This document shows positions 1 through 5,882 of a stretch of DNA of 7,204 nucleotides, in pieces. The notes below the pieces were generated by a model that was not told the origin of the DNA, made no database searches, and was given only the letters and a program-made list of their open reading frames with translations. The first letter of the stretch is position 1. Every line of letters begins with the position of its first letter. The position numbers and the translations under genes are program-made. Location of the stretch: the NCBI GenBank assembly GCA_003567495.1, contig PWZK01000348.1, positions 1 to 7,204 on the forward strand, given 5' to 3'. This stretch comes from Candidatus Brocadiaceae bacterium. Lineage in GTDB: Bacteria; Planctomycetota; Brocadiia; SM23-32.

Positions 1-15
1 AGCTGCGCGAAAGGC

Positions 16-34
16 AAGCGCCGACGCTTTTTTT
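16..34 (+). terminator. Possible intrinsic terminator near the window edge
   Basis: AAGCG (16-20) pairs with CGCTT (25-29) around a CCGA loop, and the T run continues to position 34 (seven T in all). The stem is only 5 bp, so this is a weak candidate. It would end a plus-strand transcript entering from the left of the window. Confidence 0.3.
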
Positions 35-254
35 GGAAAAAGCTTAGCAAAAAACTCTGTCGTATAAGTAGAAGATATGTCCCGGCTGCTGGAAAAAACC
101 AAAAGGGGAAGACCATAGTGGCCGATATTTGCCGAAAATGTTTCTTCTGAATGCGTGGGCGAAAGGGGCCGGGCTTGACAGACTCCGGTTTTTATCAGGG
201 TGCGTGCAGCAACACCGCACGGCCCGGGCGCCCTGAAAGGCGAGGTTAGCTCTG

Positions 255-273
255 GCGGCAGGCGCCGCTTTTT
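255..273 (+). terminator. Intrinsic terminator candidate upstream of the por promoter
   Basis: GCGGC (255-259) pairs with GCCGC (264-268) around an AGGC loop, followed at once by five T (269-273). The all-GC stem plus U tract fits a Rho-independent terminator on the plus strand. It lies about 180 bases before the por promoter, so it would isolate the por operon from upstream transcription. The preceding 60 bases also contain inverted repeats, so it could instead be the 3' end of a small structured RNA. Confidence 0.45.
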
Positions 274-318
274 CAAAAAACCGACGCCGTCAGGCCCGCC
301 GGCCCTGGTGTTTGTGGT

Positions 319-335
319 GCAGGCTTCCAGCCTGC
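319..335. repeat. Short REP-like hairpin repeat
   Basis: GCAGGCT (319-325), a TCC spacer and AGCCTGC (329-335) form a perfect 7-bp inverted repeat. There is only one copy in the window. The motif resembles hairpin repeats I recall as dispersed in some PVC-group genomes; that comparison is from memory. There is no T tract, so it is not an intrinsic terminator. Confidence 0.45.
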
Positions 336-356
336 CATTGCCAGCGCTCCGCCCAC

Positions 357-383
357 AGCGTCCATGCAGTCCATAGCGTCCAT
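357..383. repeat. Three tandem 9-base units ending in GTCCAT
   Basis: Three contiguous 9-base units share the last six bases GTCCAT. Units 1 and 3 are AGCGTCCAT (357-365, 375-383) and unit 2 is GCAGTCCAT (366-374). No reading frame uses them. This looks like a minisatellite-type spacer repeat, here in a very short array. Confidence 0.55.
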
Positions 384-455
384 CCGCCCGGAAAACTACC
401 GTCCTGAAATACACACCGAACTCATACAGCGCAAATGCCTCCTATCCGTCTTTAC

Positions 456-484
456 TTGACAGACGGTTAAACTTTTGCGACAAT
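456..484 (+). promoter_or_regulatory. Sigma70-type promoter of the por operon
   Basis: TTGACA (456-461) is a perfect -35 box. It is followed by a 17-base spacer and GACAAT (479-484), which matches 4 of 6 bases of the -10 consensus. Transcription would start near 490, giving a leader of about 50 bases before porC. Inside that leader an 11-base dyad, TTAACAGTTAA (507-517), follows a run of eight T. It could be an operator, but nothing else supports that. Confidence 0.55.
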
Positions 485-540
485 ACACACCACTTCAAGG
501 TTTTTTTTAACAGTTAAATGCACTAAAAAGAGGTAAAGGA

Positions 541-1119
541 ATGGCAAGTAATGAGTTTGTCCAGATAAGATGGCACGCGCGCGGCGGGCAGGGAGCAAAG
601 ACCGCCGCAGGTATGGTGGCCGAGGTTGCAGTGGCTGCCGGCAAAAACGCACAGGCCGCACCCGAGTACGGCGCCGAGCGTGAAGGAGCGCCGATAAAAG
701 CCTATACACGCATAAGCGATCAGCCCATCAGGGTACACGACGCCATATACTTTCCGAATGTAATCGTGGTGCTGGACGAGACGTTGCTCAGGAGCGAGGA
801 TGTTGAAGAGGGGCTGGTCGAAGACGGCTCCCTGCTTGTTAATACCAAACGCTCACCCGCCGAGGTGCGACAGCAACTCGGCCTTGAGGGGCGCACAATT
901 TATACAATAGATGCCACGGGTATCGCGCTTGAGGAGATAGGGCGTCCCATACCCAATACCGTAATGATAGGCGCGCTGCTGTCGGTTACCGGGGCGGCGG
1001 AAGTCGAGCAGATCGAAGACAGTATACACAAAAAATTCGGGGCCAAACTTAGCGAAGGTATGTTACAGGGAAACATAAACGCAGTCAGAAGAGCCTGCGA
1101 GGAGATTAAGAGCGAATGA
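541..1119 (+). CDS. porC: Pyruvate:ferredoxin oxidoreductase, gamma subunit
   Basis: This is the gamma subunit (also called PorG) of the cytoplasmic four-subunit enzyme that oxidises pyruvate with CoA to acetyl-CoA and CO2 and reduces ferredoxin. The gamma domain contributes to CoA binding and to the subunit interface. The 192-residue length is that expected for stand-alone gamma subunits. Visible hallmarks are the N-terminal WHARGGQGAK stretch (residues 11-20) and PEYGAEREGAP (41-51), both typical of the POR/KOR gamma family. The ATG start is supported by AGAGG at 529-533, seven bases upstream, and by homology beginning almost at once. It is the first gene after the promoter at 456-484. Its stop overlaps the porD start in an ATGA, implying translational coupling. 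A related 2-oxoacid oxidoreductase (for example for 2-oxoisovalerate) cannot be excluded by sequence alone. Confidence 0.93.
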   Translation: MASNEFVQIRWHARGGQGAKTAAGMVAEVAVAAGKNAQAAPEYGAEREGAPIKAYTRISDQPIRVHDAIYFPNVIVVLDETLLRSEDVEEGLVEDGSLLVNTKRSPAEVRQQLGLEGRTIYTIDATGIALEEIGRPIPNTVMIGALLSVTGAAEVEQIEDSIHKKFGAKLSEGMLQGNINAVRRACEEIKSE

Positions 1120-1445
1120 GTAAAAAACTGATGACAAAAAGCGAAATGATGCCGGGCACCGTTACCGAAGCCGGTTCGGCGGCCGCACTCAACACCGGTG
1201 CATGGCGAACGTATGCACCATTGACCGATTTCGAAAAATGCACCGACTGTATGATTTGCTGGGTTTATTGTCCCGACAGCGCCATCGCTGTAAAAGAAAG
1301 GAAAAAACTGGGCACGGATTTTCAGTACTGTAAAGGATGCGGGATATGCGCAGTTGAATGTCCGGTCGATTGCATAGAAATGAAACTGGACAGCGACGTG
1401 ACCGAAGCTGAGATGGAGTCGGAAAAACCGCAGCCACGCGGATAA
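1116..1445 (+). CDS. porD: Pyruvate:ferredoxin oxidoreductase, delta subunit (2x[4Fe-4S])
   Basis: This ferredoxin-like subunit passes electrons from the thiamine-diphosphate site to external ferredoxin. It has two classical [4Fe-4S] motifs: C42-x2-C45-x2-C48-x3-C52-P and C72-x2-C75-x2-C78-x3-C82-P. One further cysteine (C86) follows the second motif. At 109 residues it is close to the usual delta-subunit length. About 40 residues precede the first cluster, as in other PorD proteins, and the tail is acidic and probably flexible. The start codon overlaps the porC stop by four bases, so translation is probably coupled. A hairpin at 1454-1479 and a 110-base gap separate it from porA, which might allow different subunit output from the two halves of the operon. 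Confidence 0.93.
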   Translation: MSKKLMTKSEMMPGTVTEAGSAAALNTGAWRTYAPLTDFEKCTDCMICWVYCPDSAIAVKERKKLGTDFQYCKGCGICAVECPVDCIEMKLDSDVTEAEMESEKPQPRG

Positions 1446-1453
1446 AAAAACAT

Positions 1454-1479
1454 CTCCCCGATGCGTGATCGCACGGGAG
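1454..1479 (+). other. Intercistronic hairpin between porD and porA
   Basis: Starting 8 bases after the porD stop, CCCG (1457-1460) and TGCG (1462-1465) pair with CGCA (1470-1473) and CGGG (1474-1477) around a TGAT loop, with A1461 bulged. CT (1454-1455) and AG (1478-1479) can extend the stem. No T tract follows, so it is not a standard terminator. An RNA-processing or stability element, or a partial attenuator, is plausible. The rest of the gap holds AAAGGA (1540-1545) as the porA ribosome binding site and no strong internal promoter. Confidence 0.45.
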
Positions 1480-1555
1480 CGATAAAAGTGATAAAAAAAC
1501 AACAGACTTTGTGATTCTTCAAAAGAAATAACCATATTAAAAGGATACTAAAGCT

Positions 1556-2731
1556 ATGCCCGAAAGAGTAGCAAAAACCGGTAACGATGCGGCGGCTTAC
1601 GCACTTAAACAGATAAACCCCGATGTCGTGGCGGCCTATCCCATTACGCCCCAGACCGAGCTGATGCATAAATTTGCGGAATACGTTGCCGACGGCGATG
1701 TTGACACCGAGTTTGTCCAGGTTGAAAGCGAACATAGCGCAATGAGTGCCGTAGTAGGAGCGTCGCTGGCCGGCGCAAGATGCTGCACCGCAACTTCATC
1801 GGCGGGACTCGCACTGATGTGGGAAATTTTGTATGTAGCATCCGGCAGCCGCTGCCCCATCGTTATGCCGCTTGTAAACAGGGCTTTGAGCTCGCCTATT
1901 AATATTCACTGCGACCACAGCGACTCCATGGGCGCAAGGGACAGCGGGTGGCTCCAGCTCTATGCGGAAAATTCGCAGGAAGCCTACGACAACGTCCTGC
2001 AGGCAGTTCGTATCGCAGAACACCCGGATGTCATGCTGCCCACAATGGCCACCCTGGACGGTTTTATCCTCAGCCATACCATCGAAGCGCTGGAGGTTAA
2101 CGAAGACGACGTAGCAAAAGAGTTTATCGGGGAATATAAAAGGGATTACTCGCTGATCGACGTGGAAAATCCTTCCACATTCGGGCCGCTCGCCCTGCAA
2201 AATTATTATTTCGAATACAAAAAACAGCAGATAGACGCCATGGACGCCGCGCGTGATGTTGTGCTCGAAGTAGGAAGAGAGTACGGCGAGCTGACCGGGC
2301 GAGATTACGGATTTCTGGATTCCTACAAATGCGAGGATGCAGACGTTATTATGGTGGGACTCGGCTCGACTATGGGAACCGCTAAAGAAGCCGCCGACCG
2401 AGTGCGCAGTGAAAACGGCATAGCCGCCGGCGTGCTTAAAGTGCGTTGTTTCAGACCGTTCCCCGCATCCGAAATCGCCGACGCCCTTTCCGGCGCGTCC
2501 GCCATAGGTGTGATGGACCGCTCCGTGTCCTTCGGACTCGGCGGGCCGCTCTACCACGAAGTGCGCTCGGCCATGTATGGTAGCCAGACCCCCACGGCGG
2601 ATTTCATTTACGGACTGGGCGGCAGAGACATTCCGCTCGGCGATCTAAAAGACATTTTTGTGCAGCTTGACGAAATACGTAAAGAAGGCAAAGCCGAGCC
2701 TGACGTAAGATATGTGGGGCTGCGCGAGTAA
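1556..2731 (+). CDS. porA: Pyruvate:ferredoxin oxidoreductase, alpha subunit
   Basis: The alpha subunit carries the pyrimidine-binding half of the thiamine-diphosphate site and the substrate-contacting residues. Its 391 residues match the usual PorA size. The N-terminal domain shows YPITPQTE (residues 28-35). T31 corresponds to the substrate-contacting Thr of the YPITP motif in crystallised pyruvate:ferredoxin oxidoreductases, VESEHSA (56-62) carries the probable cofactor-activating glutamate (E59), and R109 sits where a pyruvate-binding arginine is expected. SSAGLALM (81-88) and DHSDSMGARDSGW (120-132) are also family-typical. The C-terminal half (from about residue 260) is the transketolase C-like domain. 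The ATG lies 10 bases after AAAGGA. The conserved Thr/Arg pair favours pyruvate over bulky branched 2-oxoacids, but substrate choice remains an inference. Confidence 0.93.
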   Translation: MPERVAKTGNDAAAYALKQINPDVVAAYPITPQTELMHKFAEYVADGDVDTEFVQVESEHSAMSAVVGASLAGARCCTATSSAGLALMWEILYVASGSRCPIVMPLVNRALSSPINIHCDHSDSMGARDSGWLQLYAENSQEAYDNVLQAVRIAEHPDVMLPTMATLDGFILSHTIEALEVNEDDVAKEFIGEYKRDYSLIDVENPSTFGPLALQNYYFEYKKQQIDAMDAARDVVLEVGREYGELTGRDYGFLDSYKCEDADVIMVGLGSTMGTAKEAADRVRSENGIAAGVLKVRCFRPFPASEIADALSGASAIGVMDRSVSFGLGGPLYHEVRSAMYGSQTPTADFIYGLGGRDIPLGDLKDIFVQLDEIRKEGKAEPDVRYVGLRE

Positions 2732-2806
2732 CCCGACCCGATGTGAGTATTCTTTAAAAAAAAGATTTTGCCATTTTAGCGCCTATATTCATTGGAGAAA
2801 CAAATT

Positions 2807-3760
2807 ATGCCGACTACAAACCTGAAAGAACTCAGCGAGATGCCCGAACTTCTAAGCGGAGGCCATGCCGCATGCCCCGGATGCGGCGGCCCAATCGCTA
2901 TACGCCAGGCACTTCTGGCCGCGCAGCAGGACGATTCCTACGTGGTAACCTCCTCGGCCACCGGATGTATGGAAGTGGTGACGTCAATATACCCCAACTC
3001 GGCATGGCGGGTGCCTTTCGTGCACAGCGCTTTTGAAAATTCCGCTTCCACCATAAGCGGCGCCGAAGCCGCCTATCAGTCGCTGAAGCGACAGGGCAAA
3101 ATCAAAAAAAATATTAAATTCATCGCTTTCGGAGGCGACGGTGGCACGTATGATATCGGCCTGCAGGCGCTCTCGGGCGCTCTGGAGCGCGGGCATGATT
3201 TCACCTATATCTGCTACGATAACGAAGCCTACATGAATACCGGCATACAGCGCAGCGGCGCCACGCCTATGGGCGCTTTCACCAACACCGCACAGGCGGG
3301 AAAAGTTGGCTATGGAAAAACGCAGACAAAAAAAGATCTGACCGCAATCTGCGCCGCACACGGCATACCCTACGTAGCCCAGGTTTCGCTCCACCGCTCG
3401 CGAGATTATCTGAAAAAAATCCAGAAAGCCGTAAACACCGAAGGGCCCTGTTTTATTAACGTCCTGAGCCCCTGTCCGCGCGGATGGAGATGTAAGCCGG
3501 AAGATACGATAAGACTCTGCGAGCTGGCGGTTAATACGCGCGTGTGGCCGGTCTATGAGATCGAAAACGGACGTCTCTCTATCAGCTACAAACCAAGTGA
3601 AAAGAAACAAAAACCCGTTCGTGACTGGCTTGAGACTCAGGGGCGTTTCAAACACCTTTTCAGCCCCAAAAATGAACACCTTATCGAAAAAATCCAGGAA
3701 GATATCGATACGAGGTGGAATGACCTGCTGCGCAGGGAAGCATGCGATCAGCAAAACTGA
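2807..3760 (+). CDS. porB: Pyruvate:ferredoxin oxidoreductase, beta subunit
   Basis: The beta subunit binds the diphosphate and Mg2+ of thiamine diphosphate and one [4Fe-4S] cluster. The expected four cluster cysteines are present: C23 and C26 (CPGCGG), C54 (ATGCMEV) and C223 (SPCPRGW). The cofactor motif runs from GGDGG (109-113) to DNEAYMNTG (138-146). From the ATG at 2807 the protein has 317 residues, near the usual length. An in-frame TTG at 2792 would add five residues, but it overlaps the GGAGA ribosome binding site (2794-2798), which sits 8 bases before the ATG, so the ATG is preferred. The 75-base gap after porA is AT-rich, without a clear promoter or terminator. cysE follows after 12 bases. 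Confidence 0.93.
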   Translation: MPTTNLKELSEMPELLSGGHAACPGCGGPIAIRQALLAAQQDDSYVVTSSATGCMEVVTSIYPNSAWRVPFVHSAFENSASTISGAEAAYQSLKRQGKIKKNIKFIAFGGDGGTYDIGLQALSGALERGHDFTYICYDNEAYMNTGIQRSGATPMGAFTNTAQAGKVGYGKTQTKKDLTAICAAHGIPYVAQVSLHRSRDYLKKIQKAVNTEGPCFINVLSPCPRGWRCKPEDTIRLCELAVNTRVWPVYEIENGRLSISYKPSEKKQKPVRDWLETQGRFKHLFSPKNEHLIEKIQEDIDTRWNDLLRREACDQQN

Positions 3761-3772
3761 GCCAAAACGAAT

Positions 3773-4717
3773 ATGAAAGCAAAAAACTGCAAAGCCAGGC
3801 GGTCGGCGCAGTCGCCGTTTCAGTGCAACCAGGGGGTGGTTGACAGCATAATCGAACACCTTGATCGTGTGGGGAAGGTGGAGCATATATGCACCTTTGA
3901 CCTGCCGCGCAGGGACAGTGTTGTGAGAATTCTCGATTTGCTGAGCATGCTGCTGTTTCCGGGCTACTTCGGAAAAAAAGCGGCAGACAGAGAGAAACTC
4001 AAACTGCGCCTTTGCAATACCGCCAACGAAGCTTCGGAACTGTTGGAGACCGAAATGCACAAATGCCTGCTTCACGCTCGCCATGAGAACTCGCAATCCG
4101 GAGGCGACGAGGCCGGCGAAAAAGCGAAAGCCATCACATTTGATTTTTTCCGCTCTCTGCCGGATTTAATCGGCGTCCTCGATGGCGATGTGCAGGCGGC
4201 TTACCAGGGCGACCCCGCCGCAACCGGCAACGAAGAAGTCATTATCTGCTATCCCGGCTTCCGGGCCATCATGATACAAAGAATCGCCGGCTCGCTCTGC
4301 AAACTCGGTGCACCGCTTCTGCCCAGAATAATGACGGAATACGCGCATAGCTTAACCGGAATAGATATACACCCGGGAGCCGTGATAGGAAAAAACTTTT
4401 TCATCGACCACGGCACCGGCGTTGTCATAGGCGAAACTACCGAGATCGGCGATAATGTCAAAATCTACCAGGGCGTCACACTGGGCGCGCTGAGCTTCCC
4501 GACCGACGGCGCCGGCAACCTCAAACGCGGCTTCAAGCGGCATCCCACCATAGAAGACGATGTGATTATCTACTCCAATACCAGCATCCTGGGCGATATC
4601 ACCATCGGAAAAGGCTCCACCATCGGCGGAAACGTGTTCCTGACGGATGCGGTCCCGCCCGGTAGCAAAGTCTCACGTGAAGGCCCGGGGCATAAAGTGC
4701 AGAATCACTCCGGTTAG
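3773..4717 (+). CDS. cysE: Serine O-acetyltransferase
   Basis: This cytoplasmic enzyme transfers acetyl from acetyl-CoA to L-serine, giving O-acetylserine for cysteine synthesis. The N-terminal roughly 180 residues are the mostly helical SATase domain. After it comes a left-handed beta-helix of hexapeptide repeats (about 195-295), with HPGAVIG, VIGETTEIG and IGKGSTIGG visible. The catalytic pattern is intact: D198-I-H200 matches the E. coli Asp143 region, D212-H213 the catalytic His158 pair, and H257 in KRHP the His193 position. Between the VTLGA turn and KRHP there is a longer loop (residues 239-254) than in E. coli CysE, a variant I associate with Bacteroidota-like enzymes. The protein is 314 residues, with a short C-terminal tail ending HKVQNHSG. 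The start has no strong ribosome binding site, but the 12-base gap suggests coupling to porB. Confidence 0.9.
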   Translation: MKAKNCKARRSAQSPFQCNQGVVDSIIEHLDRVGKVEHICTFDLPRRDSVVRILDLLSMLLFPGYFGKKAADREKLKLRLCNTANEASELLETEMHKCLLHARHENSQSGGDEAGEKAKAITFDFFRSLPDLIGVLDGDVQAAYQGDPAATGNEEVIICYPGFRAIMIQRIAGSLCKLGAPLLPRIMTEYAHSLTGIDIHPGAVIGKNFFIDHGTGVVIGETTEIGDNVKIYQGVTLGALSFPTDGAGNLKRGFKRHPTIEDDVIIYSNTSILGDITIGKGSTIGGNVFLTDAVPPGSKVSREGPGHKVQNHSG

Positions 4718-4805
4718 GAGAAAAAAACGCACGTGCTCAACCCTTATTTATGCGAACCCTATACATATCATCCAACAAGACACAAAACAAGCGGAGTGAA
4801 GAAAT

Positions 4806-5648
4806 TTGAAACCCGGAATATATGAAACCCATGCGCACACACCGTTCTGCGGGCATGCTGAGGGGCTGCCCGGAGAATATGTCGCCGCAGCGCAACAGTA
4901 CGGATTACGCGGCGTTTACTTTACCGAACACTGTCCGATGCCGCAATCTTATTCGCATACAGGTCGCCTCAGCAGCGATCAGCTGGGCGAATACGTTCAG
5001 ATGATCGAAAAGGCAGCCGTAGAGTGGGCGGGGCGCATGGACGTGCTGCTTGGAATCGAATGCGACTGGCTGCCGGGTATGGATGAGTGGCTGGAAAACC
5101 TCCTGAAAAAAGCCGACTTCCAGTATGTGCTCGGCTCAGTACACTGTAACCTCAAAGAAGATTATCGCAAACGGTTTTTTACCGGTTCTCCTCTGGCTAT
5201 TCAGAAACTCTATTTCAATCATCTGGCTCTGGCGGCTGAAACCGGTCTCTTCGATGCGCTGGCGCACCCGGACCTGATAAAAAATATAACTCCGGACCAC
5301 TGGCGGGTTGATCGCATTATCCCTGACATTGAAATATGTCTGGACCGGATTGCAGCCACCGGCGTTGCCCTGGAGATAAATACGCATATCGAAAAGAAAG
5401 CCATCAAGGAAATCCTTCCGTGTGCGGAGATGCTGACACTTGCGCAAGAACGTGATATCCCGGTGGTGCTCGGCGGGGACGCTCATGAGCCGCAACGAGT
5501 CGCACAGTATTTCCCCGAAGCGCTGCGGCTGCTGAAGGAGACTGGTTTTGAATCGATCTCATACTACCGCAGCCGCAAACGCTATGAAGTAGCGATCGAA
5601 GAGGCTTTGGCACACCTGAAGGCTATATCCCGCCAATCATGTTCGTAA
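4806..5648 (+). CDS. hisJ: Histidinol-phosphatase, PHP family (HisJ/HisK type)
   Basis: This is a metal-dependent phosphatase of the PHP superfamily, most likely removing phosphate from L-histidinol phosphate in histidine synthesis (EC 3.1.3.15). All expected metal ligands are visible: H9-A-H11, H17, H42 (TEHCP), E85 (GIECDWLPG), H113 (GSVHCN), H154 (AHPD) and D225-A-H227 (GGDAHEP). The 280-residue length fits the HisJ family. The start is TTG: it is the only start codon placed before the H9-A-H11 motif with a good ribosome binding site (GGAG at 4793-4796, nine bases upstream). No other his genes are nearby. An 88-base gap after cysE holds only a weak TATACA box (4760-4765), so it may have its own weak promoter or be read through from the por operon. 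Another PHP phosphoesterase activity is possible. Confidence 0.85.
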   Translation: MKPGIYETHAHTPFCGHAEGLPGEYVAAAQQYGLRGVYFTEHCPMPQSYSHTGRLSSDQLGEYVQMIEKAAVEWAGRMDVLLGIECDWLPGMDEWLENLLKKADFQYVLGSVHCNLKEDYRKRFFTGSPLAIQKLYFNHLALAAETGLFDALAHPDLIKNITPDHWRVDRIIPDIEICLDRIAATGVALEINTHIEKKAIKEILPCAEMLTLAQERDIPVVLGGDAHEPQRVAQYFPEALRLLKETGFESISYYRSRKRYEVAIEEALAHLKAISRQSCS

Positions 5649-5720
5649 CTTTTTTTCCAGCCCACTCAGTTTATCATTTCCAGCGGATATGAGCGTCCCA
5701 TTCGCCATCGTAATAGAATC

Positions 5721-5735
5721 TGTGGTGTCACCACA
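5721..5735. promoter_or_regulatory. Dyad TGTGGT-GTC-ACCACA, left copy
   Basis: This is a perfect 6-bp inverted repeat with a 3-base spacer. The core TGGT-N3-ACCA fits the general operator pattern of FadR-subfamily GntR regulators. It lies at the outer end of the 142-base palindrome and between convergent genes, not at a visible promoter, so a structural or transposon-end role is at least as likely as an operator. Confidence 0.35.
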
Positions 5736-5771
5736 GCATATGCTTATATATAAGGCTTTTAAGGTCGAAAT

Positions 5772-5816
5772 GACCCCTGAAAAACGCCTGTAAGCCCCTT
5801 TTTTGGGGGTCTTTTT
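5772..5816 (+). terminator. Intrinsic terminator of the hisJ transcript
   Basis: GACCCC (5772-5777) pairs with GGGGTC (5806-5811), continued inward by U-G and G-U pairs and five A-T pairs (5780-5784 with 5799-5803), and is followed directly by five T (5812-5816). An alternative inner stem is CCCC (5795-5798) with GGGG (5805-5808) around six T. Either form ends in a U tract and would stop plus-strand transcription coming from hisJ. It forms the core of the larger palindrome. Confidence 0.6.
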
Positions 5817-5847
5817 GATGTCAAATGTTTCATATATAGGAACTTGA

Positions 5848-5862
5848 TGTGGTGAAACCACA
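5848..5862. promoter_or_regulatory. Dyad TGTGGT-GAA-ACCACA, right copy
   Basis: This has the same half-sites as the dyad at 5721-5735 with a different 3-base spacer. Counting A5847 and T5863 the perfect stem becomes 7 bp. The two dyads are 127 bases apart centre to centre. It ends 20 bases from the stop codon of the minus-strand amidohydrolase gene. The same GntR/FadR-like operator reading, and the same doubts, apply. Confidence 0.35.
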
Positions 5863-5882
5863 TATCCCCACAGATCCACAGG

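Larger units (their letters stand above)
1..455. other. Non-coding upstream region, no supported gene
   Basis: No convincing gene is visible in either direction. Plus frame 1 stays open from the window edge to a TGA at 148-150 (49 codons, very rich in Lys and Arg), but it resembles no family I know and runs through a possible terminator, so I do not call it. A 32-codon ATG frame at 138-236 has no ribosome binding site. The stretch instead holds two terminator-like hairpins (16-34 and 255-273), nested inverted repeats at 195-236, a 7-bp hairpin repeat (319-335) and three 9-base units (357-383). It probably combines the 3' end of an upstream transcript with repeat-bearing spacer before the por promoter. 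Confidence 0.5.
5721..5862. repeat. 142-base imperfect palindrome (MITE-like or long transcript-end hairpin)
   Basis: The two halves of 5721-5862 are inverted copies of each other about a centre at 5791/5792. Of the outer 64 positions, 47 pair by Watson-Crick and seven more pair as G-U in a plus-strand RNA (54 of 64). The inner stem 5764-5784 with 5799-5819 has 20 of 21 positions paired around a 14-base loop. Both ends are themselves palindromes, and the left arm also contains AGCATATGCT (5735-5744) and CTTATATATAAG (5743-5754). It lies between two convergent genes, 72 bases after the hisJ stop and 20 bases before the end of the minus-strand gene. A 3-base ATC occurs at 5718-5720 and again at 5864-5866, a very weak hint of a target duplication. 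Confidence 0.6.

Noticed and set aside
1..150. Open plus-strand frame from the window edge to a TGA at 148-150
   Set aside because: 49 codons without a stop are not rare by chance; the product is Lys/Arg-rich without known similarity and contains a terminator-like hairpin.
175..196. TTGACA at 175-180 as a promoter -35 box
   Set aside because: No acceptable -10 box follows at 16-18 bases; the nearest T/A-rich hexamer is only 10 bases away.
1796..2557. A 253-codon minus-strand open frame opposite porA
   Set aside because: Antisense shadow of porA; composition is irregular and shows no recognisable domain.
2792..2806. TTG at 2792 as the porB start
   Set aside because: It overlaps the GGAGA ribosome binding site that serves the ATG at 2807.
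2984..4096. A 370-codon minus-strand open frame opposite porB and cysE
   Set aside because: It lies antisense to two clear genes, has no family resemblance and no ribosome binding site logic; codon bias of the plus-strand genes keeps this frame open.
5637..5879. An 80-codon minus-strand frame spanning the convergent intergenic region
   Set aside because: It runs straight through the 142-base palindrome and into the hisJ 3' end, and matches no family I know. Its C-terminal part (about 5640-5720) reads somewhat protein-like, so a gene remnant there is not fully excluded.
5868..5880. Repeated CCACA with ATCCACA (5874-5880), resembling a DnaA box
   Set aside because: Only 7 of 9 bases of TTATCCACA match, and no cluster of boxes or AT-rich unwinding region accompanies it.
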